From Pseudodesulfovibrio portus (GTDB taxonomy: Bacteria > Desulfobacterota > Desulfovibrionia > Desulfovibrionales > Desulfovibrionaceae): 64,000 nucleotides of DNA. The first letter of the stretch is position 1; each line of letters begins with the position of its first letter. The notes under the pieces were generated by a model, which was not told the origin of the DNA, made no database searches, and saw only the letters and a list, made by a program, of their open reading frames with translations. Position numbers and translations under genes: made by a program. The stretch is from NCBI RefSeq assembly GCF_026000375.1, contig NZ_AP026708.1, positions 2,234,501 through 2,298,500 on the forward strand, read 5' to 3'. Positions 16,895 to 26,362 of this stretch are shown here, one piece after another.

Positions 16895-16932
16895 GCGCGG
16901 TCATTCTCCAACCCGGCTCAACCAAGCAAAAG

Positions 16933-16963
16933 CGGCAGGTCGTTCGGCCTGCCGTTATTTTTT
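16933..16963 (+). terminator. Rho-independent terminator
   Basis: The stem CGGCAGG/CCTGCCG with inner TCG-type pairing (16933-16954) is followed by TTATTTTTTT. Confidence 0.88.
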
Positions 16964-17045
16964 TGAGGATCGTTTTGACCGAATGCCCTTCCGGTTCGTA
17001 TATCCTTTACTGGGATATTCGTTTCAACCTGCAAGGAGGGTGGAC

Positions 17046-17411
17046 ATGAAGGCGACGACAACCCGGCGCAAGGTATTGAAAGGACTCGCCGTCCTGGCAT
17101 TGGTGGGAGCGGCCCCGCTGTTCGGCGCACCGGCCTGGGCCAAGGGCAAAGGCGGCGGCAAGGGCGAGGAAGTGCGCCGAAACGTGGCGGAGGACCCGAA
17201 GGAGCGGTCCATGACCGAGGAGGAGCTGCAACAGCGCAAGGAAGAGCGCGAGCAGCGGCAGCTCGACGAGGCCGGAGAGCGCGAACAGCTCAGGGAGCAG
17301 GCCGAGGAACAAAAGGAACTCCGCAAGGGCCGGGCAAAGGAAATCGAGGATGGAGTTGGAGACGATGCGCCCGAGAAGATCAAGGAAATGAAAAAGAAGA
17401 GAAAGAAGTAG
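17046..17411 (+). CDS. Small exported charged coiled-coil protein
   Basis: A 121-residue protein. AGGAGG sits just before the ATG at 17046, which I prefer to the upstream in-frame start at 16983. It has an N-terminal signal (TTRRKVLKGLAVLALVG, cleavage near PAWA) with a possible twin-arginine pair. The mature part is almost entirely Lys, Glu, Arg and Gln in heptad-like helices and ends in KKKRKK. No domain is recognised. It may be a periplasmic structural or binding protein. Confidence 0.75.
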   Translation: MKATTTRRKVLKGLAVLALVGAAPLFGAPAWAKGKGGGKGEEVRRNVAEDPKERSMTEEELQQRKEEREQRQLDEAGEREQLREQAEEQKELRKGRAKEIEDGVGDDAPEKIKEMKKKRKK

Positions 17412-17448
17412 TTCCCGTCCGGCACGGACGGGGTGTTTCGTTGCATGC

Positions 17449-17489
17449 AACCAGTAACAGCGGGTCGGCATGACTCGCTGTTATTGGTT
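17449..17489. terminator. Bidirectional hairpin between convergent genes
   Basis: AACCAGTAACAGCG (17449-17462) pairs with CGCTGTTATTGGTT (17476-17489) with one G-T wobble. It overlaps the last codons of the minus-strand Sel1 gene and lies 37 bases after the plus-strand gene. Confidence 0.6.
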
Positions 17490-18341
17490 GGTTGCCTCGT
17501 TTTCAAGAAGCATGAACAATCTCAGGCCTCCCAATTCTGATCTGGCCCTGACTGCTTTTTCGTACCAGGTCTTTGCGGTTTTAAGATCCTTTTTTACTCC
17601 TGCCCCCTGGTCATATATGAAGCCTGCAATGTAAAAATATTGCGCGTTGCCTGATTCGGCTTGGGCCAGGAGCCACGCGTAGTCTTCATCGAAGTCCCCG
17701 CCCATGGTCGAATAAACCATGCATTCCTGCGCCTGAATATTTCCGCCTCTGGCGAGTTCACGTATCATGGAACTTCCCCGGGCTCGTTGTTGGGGATCGT
17801 TTTCGATGAAGGAATTCATGTAGAGCAACATTCCGAAACGCGCTGCTATGTCCTTGTCGCCGTGAGAGGCTGCTTTTTCGTACCACTGAATAGCGGCGTT
17901 TATGTCTCCTTCAGAATACAGGCGAACAGCATAACGGGCCTGCGCTAGGGGGTGGCCCAACTCAGCGGCGGTTTTTATATGTTCTGCAGCACGATCTTTA
18001 TCAATTTTGTTCAGCATGCAGCCTAGATCGTAATTGGCTTTGGGGCTCCCAAGGCTTGCTGCCTGTTTTAAGAGTGCGATGACCTTGAGGACATCGTCAT
18101 CCGCAATAACGTATGAGCAGAACATTGATTTGCAGGCTAAGCGAGCAAGCTGATTTGCTTTATCCGTTCCATCCGAGATGTCATTGCATTCGTCACATAG
18201 CTTCAGTTGTTCTGCGTGATAGATCGCTGCGAGCGTTCTGTCCAATTCGGCCATGGATATTGGAGGATTTTCGGGAAGGCCGGTGCAAACACCTGCCGTG
18301 AACAGGCCGATCGCAAGGAGAAACAACAGGTATCTTATCAT
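17481..18341 (-). CDS. Exported Sel1-like repeat protein
   Basis: A 286-residue protein starting MIRYLLFLLAIGLF, with AAGGTG upstream, preferred to the in-frame start at 18404. A signal peptide (about 20 residues) is followed by a region with several Cys (KLCDECND, CKSMFC) and then Sel1/TPR-like repeats of about 36 residues (AAELGHPLAQARYAVRLY, KAASHGDKDIAARFGMLLY, FIYDQGAGVKKDLKTAKTWYEKAV). Sel1 repeats mediate protein contacts, often in envelope or signalling complexes. The base composition is visibly richer in A/T than its neighbours, suggesting acquisition. Confidence 0.88.
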   Translation of the reverse strand: MIRYLLFLLAIGLFTAGVCTGLPENPPISMAELDRTLAAIYHAEQLKLCDECNDISDGTDKANQLARLACKSMFCSYVIADDDVLKVIALLKQAASLGSPKANYDLGCMLNKIDKDRAAEHIKTAAELGHPLAQARYAVRLYSEGDINAAIQWYEKAASHGDKDIAARFGMLLYMNSFIENDPQQRARGSSMIRELARGGNIQAQECMVYSTMGGDFDEDYAWLLAQAESGNAQYFYIAGFIYDQGAGVKKDLKTAKTWYEKAVRARSELGGLRLFMLLENEATNQ

Positions 18342-18426
18342 CGTAGCACCTTGAAAATAATTAATGTATATAGACCGATAATATGTTTTTAATGTTCGGC
18401 GCAACCCCTCCCTTCAAACAACCTCG

Positions 18427-18493
18427 CCCCAACACAACGCAAATCGACCGGTCATCCCGAATGGGTGACCGGTCGATTTGCGTTGTGTTGGGG
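18427..18493. repeat. Long near-perfect palindrome downstream of uvrA
   Basis: CCCCAACACAACGCAAATCG continues into ACCGGTCATCCC (18427-18458), and all of it is repeated inverted at 18463-18493 with a single bulge and a 4-base loop. This gives a stem of about 31 bp. There is no proper T-run, so it is not a standard terminator. It lies between the uvrA stop and the start of the Sel1 gene. Confidence 0.85.
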
Positions 18494-18606
18494 TACCCGC
18501 CGCAGGCGGGATATGGGATTCTTAAGGCCCTCGGCCTTGAGCGGGTCCAGGGCAGCGCCCTGGTCTCCCCGAAGGGGGCCGTCGGCAGACCCGCCGGAAG
18601 CATCCC

Positions 18607-21369
18607 CTATAGGAACTGTCCGGTGGCGCTGTCGGGGTTGGCGAGGATTTCCTCGGGCGTGCCGGAGGCGACTATCTGGCCGCCGTGTTCGCCGCCGCCG
18701 GGGCCGAGGTCGATGACGTGGTCCGAGGCCTTGATGACGTCGGTGTTGTGCTCGATGACGATGACCGTGGCGTTTTTGTCCACCAGGGCGTGGAGCACGT
18801 GGATGAGTTTGCCGACCTCGTGCATGTGCAGGCCGGTGGTGGGCTCGTCCAGGATGTAGAGCGCGCCGGGCAGGCTGCGCTTGCCGAGTTCGCGGGAGAT
18901 TTTGATGCGTTGGGCCTCGCCGCCGGACAGGGTGGTGGCGGGCTGGCCCAGGCGCAGGTATTCCAGGCCGACCTGGGCGAGCACGTCGAGCTTGCGCATG
19001 AGCGCGGGATGGTTGGCGAAGAACTCGCGCGCCTGGCGCACGGTCATGTCCAGCACGTCGGCGATGGTCTTGCCCCTGTATTCGACCTCCAGGGTCTGGG
19101 CGTTGTACCGCTTGCCCTTGCAGGTCTCGCAGGTGACGTAGACGTCGGGCAGGAAGTGCATCTCGACCCTGATCTGGCCGTCGCCCTTGCACGCCTCGCA
19201 GCGGCCGCCCTTGACGTTGAAGGAGAACCGGCCGGGCTTGTAGCCGCGCTTGCGGGCCTCCTTGGCTCCGGCGAAGATCTTGCGGATTTCGTCGAAAATC
19301 TTGGTGTAGGTGGCCGGGTTGGAGCGCGGGGTACGGCCGATGGGCGTCTGGTCGATGGAGATGACCTTCTCTATCTTGTCCAGGCCGTCGATGCCGCCGA
19401 TCTTGCCGGGATTGTTTGCCTTCTGCCCCATGTGCAGGAGCAGGTGCTTGTACATGGAGTCCATGACCAGGGACGACTTGCCCGATCCGGACACGCCGGT
19501 GACGCAGGTCATGACGCCGAGGGGGATGTCCACGTCGAGATTCTTGAGGTTGTTGGTCTGGACGTCGAGGAGTCGGATTCGGCCCGTGTCTTTGCGTCGG
19601 GTCGCGGGCGGCTCGATGAACATGTCGCCGCGCAGGTACTTGCCGGTCAGGGTATCCGCCTCGAGCAGGCCGTCCACGTCGCCCTGGTAGACGATCTCGC
19701 CGCCGAGCCAGCCCGATGAGGGGCCGATCTCGATGACGTGGTCCGCCTCGCGGATGGTGGGCTCGTCGTGCTCGACCACCAGCACGGTGTTGCCGCGCGA
19801 CTGGAGCGAGCGCAGGGTGTCCAGGAGCCGCTGGTTGTCGCGGGGGTGCAGCCCGATGGACGGCTCGTCCAGCACGTAGGTCACGCCGACAAGGCCGGAG
19901 CCGAGTTGGGAGGCGAGCCGGATGCGCTGGGCCTCGCCGCCGGACAGGGTGGCCATGTTCCGGCCAAGGGAGAGGTATTCCAACCCCACGTTGACCATGA
20001 ACCCGAGGCGGTGGGTGAGCTCCTTCAGGAGCGGCTCGGAGATGAGGGTGTCGTGCCCGCTGAAATCGAGGTCTTGGAGCCAGTCGAGCGCCCGCTGGAT
20101 GGACATGGACGCGAACTCGAACATGTTTTTCCCGGCCACGCGCACGGCCAGGGCCTCGGGCTTGAGGCGCGCGCCATCGCAGTCCGGGCAGGGGCGGGAC
20201 TGCTGGAAGCGGGCGGTCCAGTGATCCCAGACGCCGGACATCTGCTGGCCGTATTCCAGGATGGGCACCACGCCCTGCCAGTTGACCTTGGGATTGCCGT
20301 AGAACAGGTCGTCCCAGGCCTCGGGCGAGAAGTCGGACAGCGGGGTGTTCTCGTTGAACCCGTGCAGCTTGCCCAGCGCCCTGAGCTTGGGCCCGTACTG
20401 CTCCTGGCGGTAGGCGGATTTCCACGGGATGATGCCGCCGTCGTTCAGGGAGAGGCCCTTGTTGGGCGCGATCAGGTCGGGCTCGAAATATTCAACGGTG
20501 CCGATGCCGTTGCAGGTCGGGCAGGCCCCCTGGGGCGAGTTGAAGGAGAAGAGCTGCGGGGTGAGACGCGGCATGGAGATGCGGCAGGCGGGGCAGGTGG
20601 ACAGGGTGGACATGGCGGTGTCGCCGGGGCTGTCGCCGCCCACCACGGACACGATGAGCCGCTCGTCGCCCTTTTCCAGGGCCAGCTCCACGGAGTCGGC
20701 CAGCCGCTTCTTGATGCCATCCTTGAGCACCAGGCGGTCCACCACCAGGTCGATGGTGTGCTTCTTGTTCTTCTCCAGCTCGGGCACCTCGTCCAGGGAG
20801 TACAGCTCGCCGCCCACGCGCACGCGCACGAAGCCGTCCTTCTTGAGCTTCTTGAACAGGTCCTTGTGCGTGCCCTTCTGGTGCTCGACGAGCGGGGCCA
20901 GGAGCATGAACTTGGTGCCTTCGGGCAGGGCCAGGATGGTGTCCACGATCTGGTCCGTGGTCTGGGCCTCGATGGGCTGGCCGCACTCGGGGCAGTAGAA
21001 CTTGCCCAGCCGGGCGTAGAACACGCGCAGGAAGTCGTAGACCTCGGTCACCGTGCCCACGGTGGAGCGCGGGTTGCGGGTGGCGGTCTGCTGTTCCAGC
21101 GAGATGGCCGGGGACAGCCCCTCCACCTTGTCCACGTCCGGCTTGTCCATCTGGGGCAGGAACTGGCGGGCGTAGGCCGAGAGCGACTCCACGTATCGGC
21201 GCTGGCCCTCGGCGTAGACGATGTCGAAGGCCAGGGTGGACTTGCCCGACCCGGACGGGCCGCACACGACCACCAGGCTGTCGCGGGGGATGTCCAGGGT
21301 CAGGTCCTTGAGATTGTGGTGCCGGGCACCTTCTATATGGATGGATTTGTGTTCGGTGGCTTTGGTCAT
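18607..21369 (-). CDS. uvrA: Excinuclease ABC subunit A
   Basis: The 920-residue damage-recognition ATPase of nucleotide excision repair; it forms a dimer and loads UvrB. Two ABC ATPase halves are seen: Walker A GPSGSGKS (37-44) and [10 protein letters not shown], and two signature segments [16 protein letters not shown] and [15 protein letters not shown]. Zinc-binding cysteines lie in CPECG, CPACR...CPTCNG and CEACKGDG...CETCKGK. No Shine-Dalgarno sequence precedes the ATG at 21369, but this start fits the family ([20 protein letters not shown]). It is complete. Confidence 0.98.
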   Translation of the reverse strand: MTKATEHKSIHIEGARHHNLKDLTLDIPRDSLVVVCGPSGSGKSTLAFDIVYAEGQRRYVESLSAYARQFLPQMDKPDVDKVEGLSPAISLEQQTATRNPRSTVGTVTEVYDFLRVFYARLGKFYCPECGQPIEAQTTDQIVDTILALPEGTKFMLLAPLVEHQKGTHKDLFKKLKKDGFVRVRVGGELYSLDEVPELEKNKKHTIDLVVDRLVLKDGIKKRLADSVELALEKGDERLIVSVVGGDSPGDTAMSTLSTCPACRISMPRLTPQLFSFNSPQGACPTCNGIGTVEYFEPDLIAPNKGLSLNDGGIIPWKSAYRQEQYGPKLRALGKLHGFNENTPLSDFSPEAWDDLFYGNPKVNWQGVVPILEYGQQMSGVWDHWTARFQQSRPCPDCDGARLKPEALAVRVAGKNMFEFASMSIQRALDWLQDLDFSGHDTLISEPLLKELTHRLGFMVNVGLEYLSLGRNMATLSGGEAQRIRLASQLGSGLVGVTYVLDEPSIGLHPRDNQRLLDTLRSLQSRGNTVLVVEHDEPTIREADHVIEIGPSSGWLGGEIVYQGDVDGLLEADTLTGKYLRGDMFIEPPATRRKDTGRIRLLDVQTNNLKNLDVDIPLGVMTCVTGVSGSGKSSLVMDSMYKHLLLHMGQKANNPGKIGGIDGLDKIEKVISIDQTPIGRTPRSNPATYTKIFDEIRKIFAGAKEARKRGYKPGRFSFNVKGGRCEACKGDGQIRVEMHFLPDVYVTCETCKGKRYNAQTLEVEYRGKTIADVLDMTVRQAREFFANHPALMRKLDVLAQVGLEYLRLGQPATTLSGGEAQRIKISRELGKRSLPGALYILDEPTTGLHMHEVGKLIHVLHALVDKNATVIVIEHNTDVIKASDHVIDLGPGGGEHGGQIVASGTPEEILANPDSATGQFL

Positions 21370-21656
21370 TTTGGGAGGGTAACCATTCCTGAAATGAAGG
21401 CAAGCGGAAGCAGGGGGAAGATCGTGGCGGGCAGGCGACTTTTTCAGGTTTTTTGCGTCCGCGTACCGTCCGGCACGGCCTCGTCGGTCTTATTGGTGGG
21501 CCTGCGGCTTTACACCCATGAAGCCGTCGCGTATGTTTCCGTATGCGGAGTAAAGGCCAAACCCGTTGCAAGGCGGGGGCGGAAAGCCACGGGTCCCTCG
21601 CGGACGGCCGGGCTGCCGAACCAACCAGATCGATCAAAGGTCCTCAAGGAGCGCAC

Positions 21657-22661
21657 ATGGGCAGCGATGCGGGTGCCGGAAACAAAAGCAACGGACCGGA
21701 ACAGACGGTCTCCCTGATCAAGGTCTCCCCCTACATGGTCATCCCGTCCAGGGTGGGCGGGTTCTCCCTGTTCCTCAAGCAGGACGGCAAGCTCGTGCTG
21801 TACGCGGAAAAGGGCGAGCTGTTCACGGACGAGCACAAGGAGCGGCTGAGCCTCCTGGACGTGGACCACCTGTACGTCAAGACCACGGACTACGTGCAGT
21901 ACATGGTCTACCTCCAGGACAATCTCCTGGAACTGCTGGACGACGAGTCCATCCCGGTGCGCGAGCGGGCCCGGGCGTGGAACGAGGCCACCGTGGCCCT
22001 GGCCAGGGAGAGTTTCAGCCGGTCCCTGCCCAAGCCCATCGACCAGCGGCAGTTCGCGCGTATCCGGGCGCTTATCGGCAACTCCCTCAAGTTCCTGGCC
22101 CGTGACGACGCCCTCAAGGAGCTGGCCCGGTTCATCAAGGACGGAGACGAGCTGTTCCGGCACGGCATCGCGGTCATGGTCCTGACCATAACCGTGCTGT
22201 GCACCTTCATGAAGGAGGACTCCGACGCCCTGGTGGGCGTGGGGATAGGGGCCATGCTGCACGACATCGGCAAGATGGAGCTGCCGCCCGAATTGTTCAA
22301 GAAGCGGTTCGACAACCTGAGCCGTTCGGACAAGGACCTGGTCAAGTCCCACCCCGCCCTGGGCGTGGGGTTGTGTTCGGCCCTGCCTCTGCCGCAGGAG
22401 GCGTTGCAGTGCATCCTCTTCCATCATGAACGCACGGACGGCCTGGGCTACCCCTCGGGCTGCACCGGCGACCTGCTGCCCGCCTACGTCAAGGTGCTCA
22501 TCCTGTGCAACGTCTACGACAACCTGACCCGCAAGGGGAGGGACGGTCGCATCCTGAGCCCGTTCGAGGCGTTGACCCACATCAAGTCCCTACGCGGCTC
22601 ATTTGATCCGGACATGCTCAAGCGGCTGATCGCCGTGCTGGCCAAGGCGGACCTGACCTAG
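21657..22661 (+). CDS. HD-GYP domain phosphodiesterase
   Basis: A 334-residue protein; AAGGAG lies 5 bases before the ATG at 21657. Residues 1-120 form an N-terminal module (VIPSRVGGFSLFLKQDGKLV) like the DUF3391-type domain often found before HD-GYP. The C-terminal half has the HD-GYP set: H169, HDIGK (202-206), HP (232-233) and HHERTDGLGYP (256-266). The family hydrolyses cyclic di-GMP (some also cGAMP). No receiver or membrane segment is present, so the input signal is unknown. A terminator follows. Confidence 0.93.
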   Translation: MGSDAGAGNKSNGPEQTVSLIKVSPYMVIPSRVGGFSLFLKQDGKLVLYAEKGELFTDEHKERLSLLDVDHLYVKTTDYVQYMVYLQDNLLELLDDESIPVRERARAWNEATVALARESFSRSLPKPIDQRQFARIRALIGNSLKFLARDDALKELARFIKDGDELFRHGIAVMVLTITVLCTFMKEDSDALVGVGIGAMLHDIGKMELPPELFKKRFDNLSRSDKDLVKSHPALGVGLCSALPLPQEALQCILFHHERTDGLGYPSGCTGDLLPAYVKVLILCNVYDNLTRKGRDGRILSPFEALTHIKSLRGSFDPDMLKRLIAVLAKADLT

Positions 22662-22691
22662 GGGCCGGAAGCGGCGGGCAACCATATTTGA

Positions 22692-22727
22692 GGCCCCCGT
22701 CCCGGAACATGTCCGGGGCGGGGGCCT
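22692..22727 (+). terminator. Terminator-like hairpin after the HD-GYP gene
   Basis: GGCCCCCG...CGGGGGCC (22692-22699 with 22719-22726) encloses a second pairing CCCGGA/TCCGGG. Only two T's follow, so termination strength is uncertain. Confidence 0.6.
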
Positions 22728-22805
22728 TGCAGTCATTGTGCGAAACGGTGTCTGCTCGCATGCGGCCTCTGATCCGTCCGGTTTACCCGGACAGCCGGGA
22801 GCCGG

Positions 22806-23501
22806 CTAGAATTTGAGGAACCGCCTCCGGGTCACGGCCAGCATGCCGATCAGGCCGGTGCCGAACATCAGCACGGAAGGCGGCAGGGGCGTCTTGCTGA
22901 TCGTCAGATGCCATTCTTCAACTTCACCCTGATACAGGTTGCCGGTAGGCAGGAATGCCAGATCGTATGTCGCATCGGGTGTCGACCACTGAGCGTTCCA
23001 GTTGTTCAGCAGGGATTCGCTGCAGGTTACCCTCGCCCTCAGGAAGAGGTCGCCGAACATCGCGTCGGTCATGGTGTATTCATCAGAGTAAAATGTGTAC
23101 GTATCGCCGCTGGGGGCGTTGGTCCCGTATCCCTCGAGCTCCTGTTTCCAAAAGCCCACCACGTCGCCGGAATCGAACGGGCCACCCTGGCCCCAGTCCG
23201 CCCAGGCCTTCAGGAAGTCGGCATAGTGGGTGCCGTAATTCCGTTTGTACATGTTGAACTGGAACTGGATGGTATCCCCGAGGCCCAGTTTGAGGTCGGT
23301 GTCCTGGGTCCAGGTCGCGCCGCCGTCAACGCTCCAGAAGACGCCGGTCTGGCTGGTCGCAGTCGCCAGCTCCTGCCATTTCGGCGTTGAGTGCGTGGCA
23401 GTGCCGTAGGAACCGGGCAGTACGGCACTGGCAAAGCTCGCAGTTGCCCCCAACATGAACAGCACCAAAGCAAGCGCACAATATTTTATGATCCGTTTCA
23501 T
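22806..23501 (-). CDS. PEP-CTERM-type surface protein
   Basis: A 231-residue exported protein. AGGAGGGG precedes the ATG at 23501; the signal peptide ends near SFAS. The C-terminus carries the sorting tripartite signal: a PLPPS motif, a hydrophobic stretch (VLMFGTGLIGMLAV) and a basic tail TRRRFLKF. In such proteins this region is recognised by an exosortase (XrtA family), which is not encoded in this window. The middle is rich in Trp, Tyr, Gly and Asp, typical of secreted exopolymer-associated proteins. Upstream lies a sigma-54-type promoter. Confidence 0.9.
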   Translation of the reverse strand: MKRIIKYCALALVLFMLGATASFASAVLPGSYGTATHSTPKWQELATATSQTGVFWSVDGGATWTQDTDLKLGLGDTIQFQFNMYKRNYGTHYADFLKAWADWGQGGPFDSGDVVGFWKQELEGYGTNAPSGDTYTFYSDEYTMTDAMFGDLFLRARVTCSESLLNNWNAQWSTPDATYDLAFLPTGNLYQGEVEEWHLTISKTPLPPSVLMFGTGLIGMLAVTRRRFLKF

Positions 23502-23579
23502 TTTTACCCCTCCTGTCTCCCGACTTGAAAATTCGGCTGAATGTATTCGCATGGAATCAGCCGTCAATAAACAGGTGGT

Positions 23580-23595
23580 TGCAACTAGCAGGCCA
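23580..23595 (-). promoter_or_regulatory. Candidate sigma-54 promoter for the PEP-CTERM gene
   Basis: On the minus strand TGGCCTGCTAGTTGCA has the invariant -24 GG and -12 GC separated by exactly 10 bases and a full TTGCA. The expected start point is about 65 bases before the ATG at 23501. The remaining 23596-23832 is A/T-rich and holds no gene that I can support. Confidence 0.55.
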
Positions 23596-23832
23596 TCACG
23601 GCGAATCTAGATATGTCGCGTGTGGAAAAGAGCTCTGTTCGTCCGGTGAATATGGTTCAGATTCTTTCCCGAATAATTTGATTTATCAGTATATACCAGG
23701 CTTGTTTGGTTTTTGTGGAAAAAGAGTTTTTCGTGTTGGGACAATGCTCGTAACGGGGTGTCAGCCTCCATCAAGACCAAAGATGGGACAAAATCCGGAA
23801 ATCCCGGACACTGTCCCGAAGAGTGGGAATAT

Positions 23833-24615
23833 CTATCTGAGAACAAGCCGCTGGGCGGCGGAGAAACACCGCTTCCGGGCGAGGTTGGTCACGATCAGCG
23901 CGCCCATGGATGTGGAGGCCACGAGCATGAGCATGACCACGATCTGGTAGCGGATGGCGATGAGCGGGTCCGTGCCGGACAGGATCTGGCCGGTCATCAT
24001 GCCGGGCAGGGAGACCAGCCCCACGGACATGAGGGAGTTGATGGACGGGATCATGCCCGCCATGATCGCGCCCCTGAGGATGTCCTGTGACGCCTCGCGG
24101 TAGTCGGCCCCTGCGGCCAACCGCATCTCCACCTCGGCCCGGCGGCTCTTGAGGTCGGAGAAGAGCCGTTCCAGGCAGATGGCGATGGCGGTCATGGAGT
24201 TGCCCACGATCATGCCTGCCAGGGGGATGAAATACTGCGGCGTCCACCACGGCTTGGCGCCGACCACGACGCCGGTGACCAGCACCGACACCAGCGAATA
24301 GGTGATGATCATGGAGATGAAGGTCGGGACGACAAAGGGGATGGTCCGCTCCTTGACCCTGCCCCTGATGGTGTGCACGGCGGCGGCCACCATGACCGCG
24401 AAGATGAGCAGCACCAGCCAGCCCACGTTCACCGCGAACACGAACTTGAGCACGAAGCCCATGAGGAAGAGCTGGGCAAAGGTGCGCACCGTGCCGATGA
24501 GCAGGTCCTTTTCCAGTCCCAGCCGATAGCGGAAGGACGTGATCCCGGCCAGGAGCACGAACACCAGGCAGAGGGCCAGTTGCAGCGGGCCTATTTCGAT
24601 GATCGGCTGGGTCAT
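23833..24615 (-). CDS. fetB: FetB/YbbM-family iron-type ABC exporter permease
   Basis: A 260-residue integral membrane protein of the UPF0014 family. It starts at the ATG that overlaps the fetA stop by 4 bases (ATGA). Six or seven hydrophobic segments are visible, with the family motifs GNSMTAIAICLERL and SINSLMSVGLVSLPGMMTGQ. E. coli FetAB exports iron and protects against oxidative stress; the same role is inferred here. The upstream part of this frame, inside fetA, is a shadow of that gene. Confidence 0.9.
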   Translation of the reverse strand: MTQPIIEIGPLQLALCLVFVLLAGITSFRYRLGLEKDLLIGTVRTFAQLFLMGFVLKFVFAVNVGWLVLLIFAVMVAAAVHTIRGRVKERTIPFVVPTFISMIITYSLVSVLVTGVVVGAKPWWTPQYFIPLAGMIVGNSMTAIAICLERLFSDLKSRRAEVEMRLAAGADYREASQDILRGAIMAGMIPSINSLMSVGLVSLPGMMTGQILSGTDPLIAIRYQIVVMLMLVASTSMGALIVTNLARKRCFSAAQRLVLR

Positions 24616-25265
24616 GCGCGCACCAGCCTTCCCTGCCGGATGGTCACCGCGTCGGTGACGCCGGGAGGCGTGGTCTCGGAGTGGGAGATCATGACCACGG
24701 TCACGCCCCGGCCGGACAGCTCGGCCGTCTTGTCCAGCACCACCTTTGCCGATTTCGGGTCCAGGGAGGACGTGGGCTCGTCCAGAAGCACCACCTCGGG
24801 CTCCAGGAGCAGGGAGCGGATCAGGCAGACGCGCTGGGACTGGCCCACGGACAGCTTGTCCGCCGCCGAATCCGGGGTCACCCCGTCGAGCAGGAAGGAG
24901 TCCAGCCGTTCGGCCAGGTCGGAGTCGGTCGGCAACGCGAGCGCCCTGTTGGCCTGGAAGGAAAAGGGGAGGAGCAGGTTTTCGCGCACCGTGCCCGGAA
25001 TCAGGGTGGGCGTCTGCTGGACATAGGCCACCGTCCGCCGGAGTTGCGGCGGGTCCATGGCCGTCACGTCGGTGTCCTTGTACAGGATGACGCCGGAGGT
25101 GATCTCTTCCAGTCGGCACAGCAGACGCAGCAGGGTGGACTTGCCCGCCCCGGACGGGCCGCGCACCAGGTGGTAGCCCCCCTGGTCGAAGGTCCAGGTC
25201 GCGTCGGCAAAGATGTCGGGGCCGTTCGGGTAGTTGAAGGAGATGCGGTCAATCGAGAGACACAT
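24612..25265 (-). CDS. fetA: FetA-like ABC transporter ATP-binding protein
   Basis: A 217-residue ABC ATPase with Walker A GPSGAGKST (36-44), Q-loop YVQQTPTL, signature LSVGQSQRV, Walker B VVLLDEPTSSLD and H-loop ISHSE. Its short length and its partner permease identify the FetAB type. It energises the exporter at the inner face of the membrane. It overlaps the TPR gene upstream by 17 bases and fetB downstream by 4, so the three form one operon. Confidence 0.92.
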   Translation of the reverse strand: MCLSIDRISFNYPNGPDIFADATWTFDQGGYHLVRGPSGAGKSTLLRLLCRLEEITSGVILYKDTDVTAMDPPQLRRTVAYVQQTPTLIPGTVRENLLLPFSFQANRALALPTDSDLAERLDSFLLDGVTPDSAADKLSVGQSQRVCLIRSLLLEPEVVLLDEPTSSLDPKSAKVVLDKTAELSGRGVTVVMISHSETTPPGVTDAVTIRQGRLVRA

Positions 25266-26136
25266 CGGGGTGTGGTTCCTGCTTGTCCAGATGGGCCAGA
25301 AATTCTTGCGCCGCCTCGAAATCGGGCTTGAGTTCCAGGGCCTTTACAAGGCTTTCCCGGCAACTGTCCCGGTCTCCGCGTTCAAAGTGGGCGCGGGCGA
25401 TATTGTAGTACAGGTTCTCGTCGTCGCGGGTCATTTCCAGGGCGCGGGTGTAATATTCGACGGCCTGGTCAAAGAGCCGCGATTTGCGCAGGTTGATGCC
25501 GAATTCGTTGAACAGGTGCTTGTGTTCCGGGGTGAAGGCGGCGTCCAGGGCGACCACCTGCTTGAAGATGTCGGCGGCCTTGTCCGTGTCGCCCCGGGCG
25601 ATGTACGTCAGGCCGAGGCCGAAGTTGGCCCGGACGTTCCGTTCGTCGAATTCAAGGGCCGCCTCGAACCCGAACTGGGCGGAGTAGTATGCGCCCTTGT
25701 CCCGCTGCTCCTCGGCGTGCCTGATGGTCGCGTCCAGTTCCTTCATCTTCGGGAAGACCACGGTCTGGTAATACTCGAATTCCGGGGTGTAGTCGGCCAG
25801 GAATTCGCTCATCGGGACGGTTTTCTTGTTTCCGGAGGGGACGTTCTTGTTGTTGACGGGCTGGACCTGGATGACAGGTTCGCCGCCATCCTCGGGCGTG
25901 ATCTCTTCCGCGAACCACAGGGCCCGCTTGACGTCCTTCCGCTTGGTGGTGCCGGTGCCGACCATGGCCACGAGCTCCGTCGAAAACACGCCGTATATCT
26001 TTTCCCTTTCTTTCCCGGCGGAAGAAGAGGGCTCCCTTTCGGGGCGCGGCTCATGCCCCCCCGTCTTGGGTGGCGTCTGGGGAGCCAGGGCTATGCTGAT
26101 GCCGTCGTCGGACCGGCCATTGTCCTTGTTGGTCAC
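25249..26136 (-). CDS. Cytoplasmic TPR protein, first gene of the fetAB operon
   Basis: About 295 residues. The frame stays open to 26373, but upstream ATGs lack ribosome sites. I favour the GTG at 26136 (VTNKDNGRSDDG), which has AAGG upstream; ATG 26160 is the alternative. Residues 1-60 are polar and disordered; residues 60-120 form a conserved-looking core (GVFSTELVAMVGTGTTKR); residues 140-290 are TPR repeats (YYTRALEMTRDDENLYYNIA, SLVKALELKPDFEAAQEFL). A regulator or scaffold for the exporter is possible, inferred only from the gene overlap. Confidence 0.8.
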   Translation of the reverse strand: MTNKDNGRSDDGISIALAPQTPPKTGGHEPRPEREPSSSAGKEREKIYGVFSTELVAMVGTGTTKRKDVKRALWFAEEITPEDGGEPVIQVQPVNNKNVPSGNKKTVPMSEFLADYTPEFEYYQTVVFPKMKELDATIRHAEEQRDKGAYYSAQFGFEAALEFDERNVRANFGLGLTYIARGDTDKAADIFKQVVALDAAFTPEHKHLFNEFGINLRKSRLFDQAVEYYTRALEMTRDDENLYYNIARAHFERGDRDSCRESLVKALELKPDFEAAQEFLAHLDKQEPHPDVSLD

Positions 26137-26362
26137 TTTCCGCTGCCTTGTTGCTGGCATGTTGTCGAGAAGAACACGATACAATCCCGTGACAACCATG
26201 GCAACCGCTCTAACGCCCTTATAATGATGTTTCGCGCAATGGTGACAATCGGGCGCATTTCCGATACAGCCAAGGGCGGCGAACATTCGTCTTGATAATT
26301 GCCCTGAAGTCGAACGACAGACCGTTTGAAACGCGCATCCACACTGATTACGGAGAGAGAGA

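Noticed and set aside
18355-18380. Sigma-28-like AAAA-N15-GACCGATAA on the plus strand
   Set aside because: The -35 is poor and no plus-strand gene follows; it lies in the A/T-rich leader of a minus-strand gene.
18452-20425. Frame of 657 codons on the same strand as uvrA in another phase
   Set aside because: Arg/Pro/Gly-rich frameshift shadow; the real uvrA frame carries the ABC and zinc motifs.
23784-23818. Terminator downstream of fetB (GGGACA...TGTCCC dyad)
   Set aside because: The pairing is broken and no T-run follows on the minus strand; not strong enough to list.
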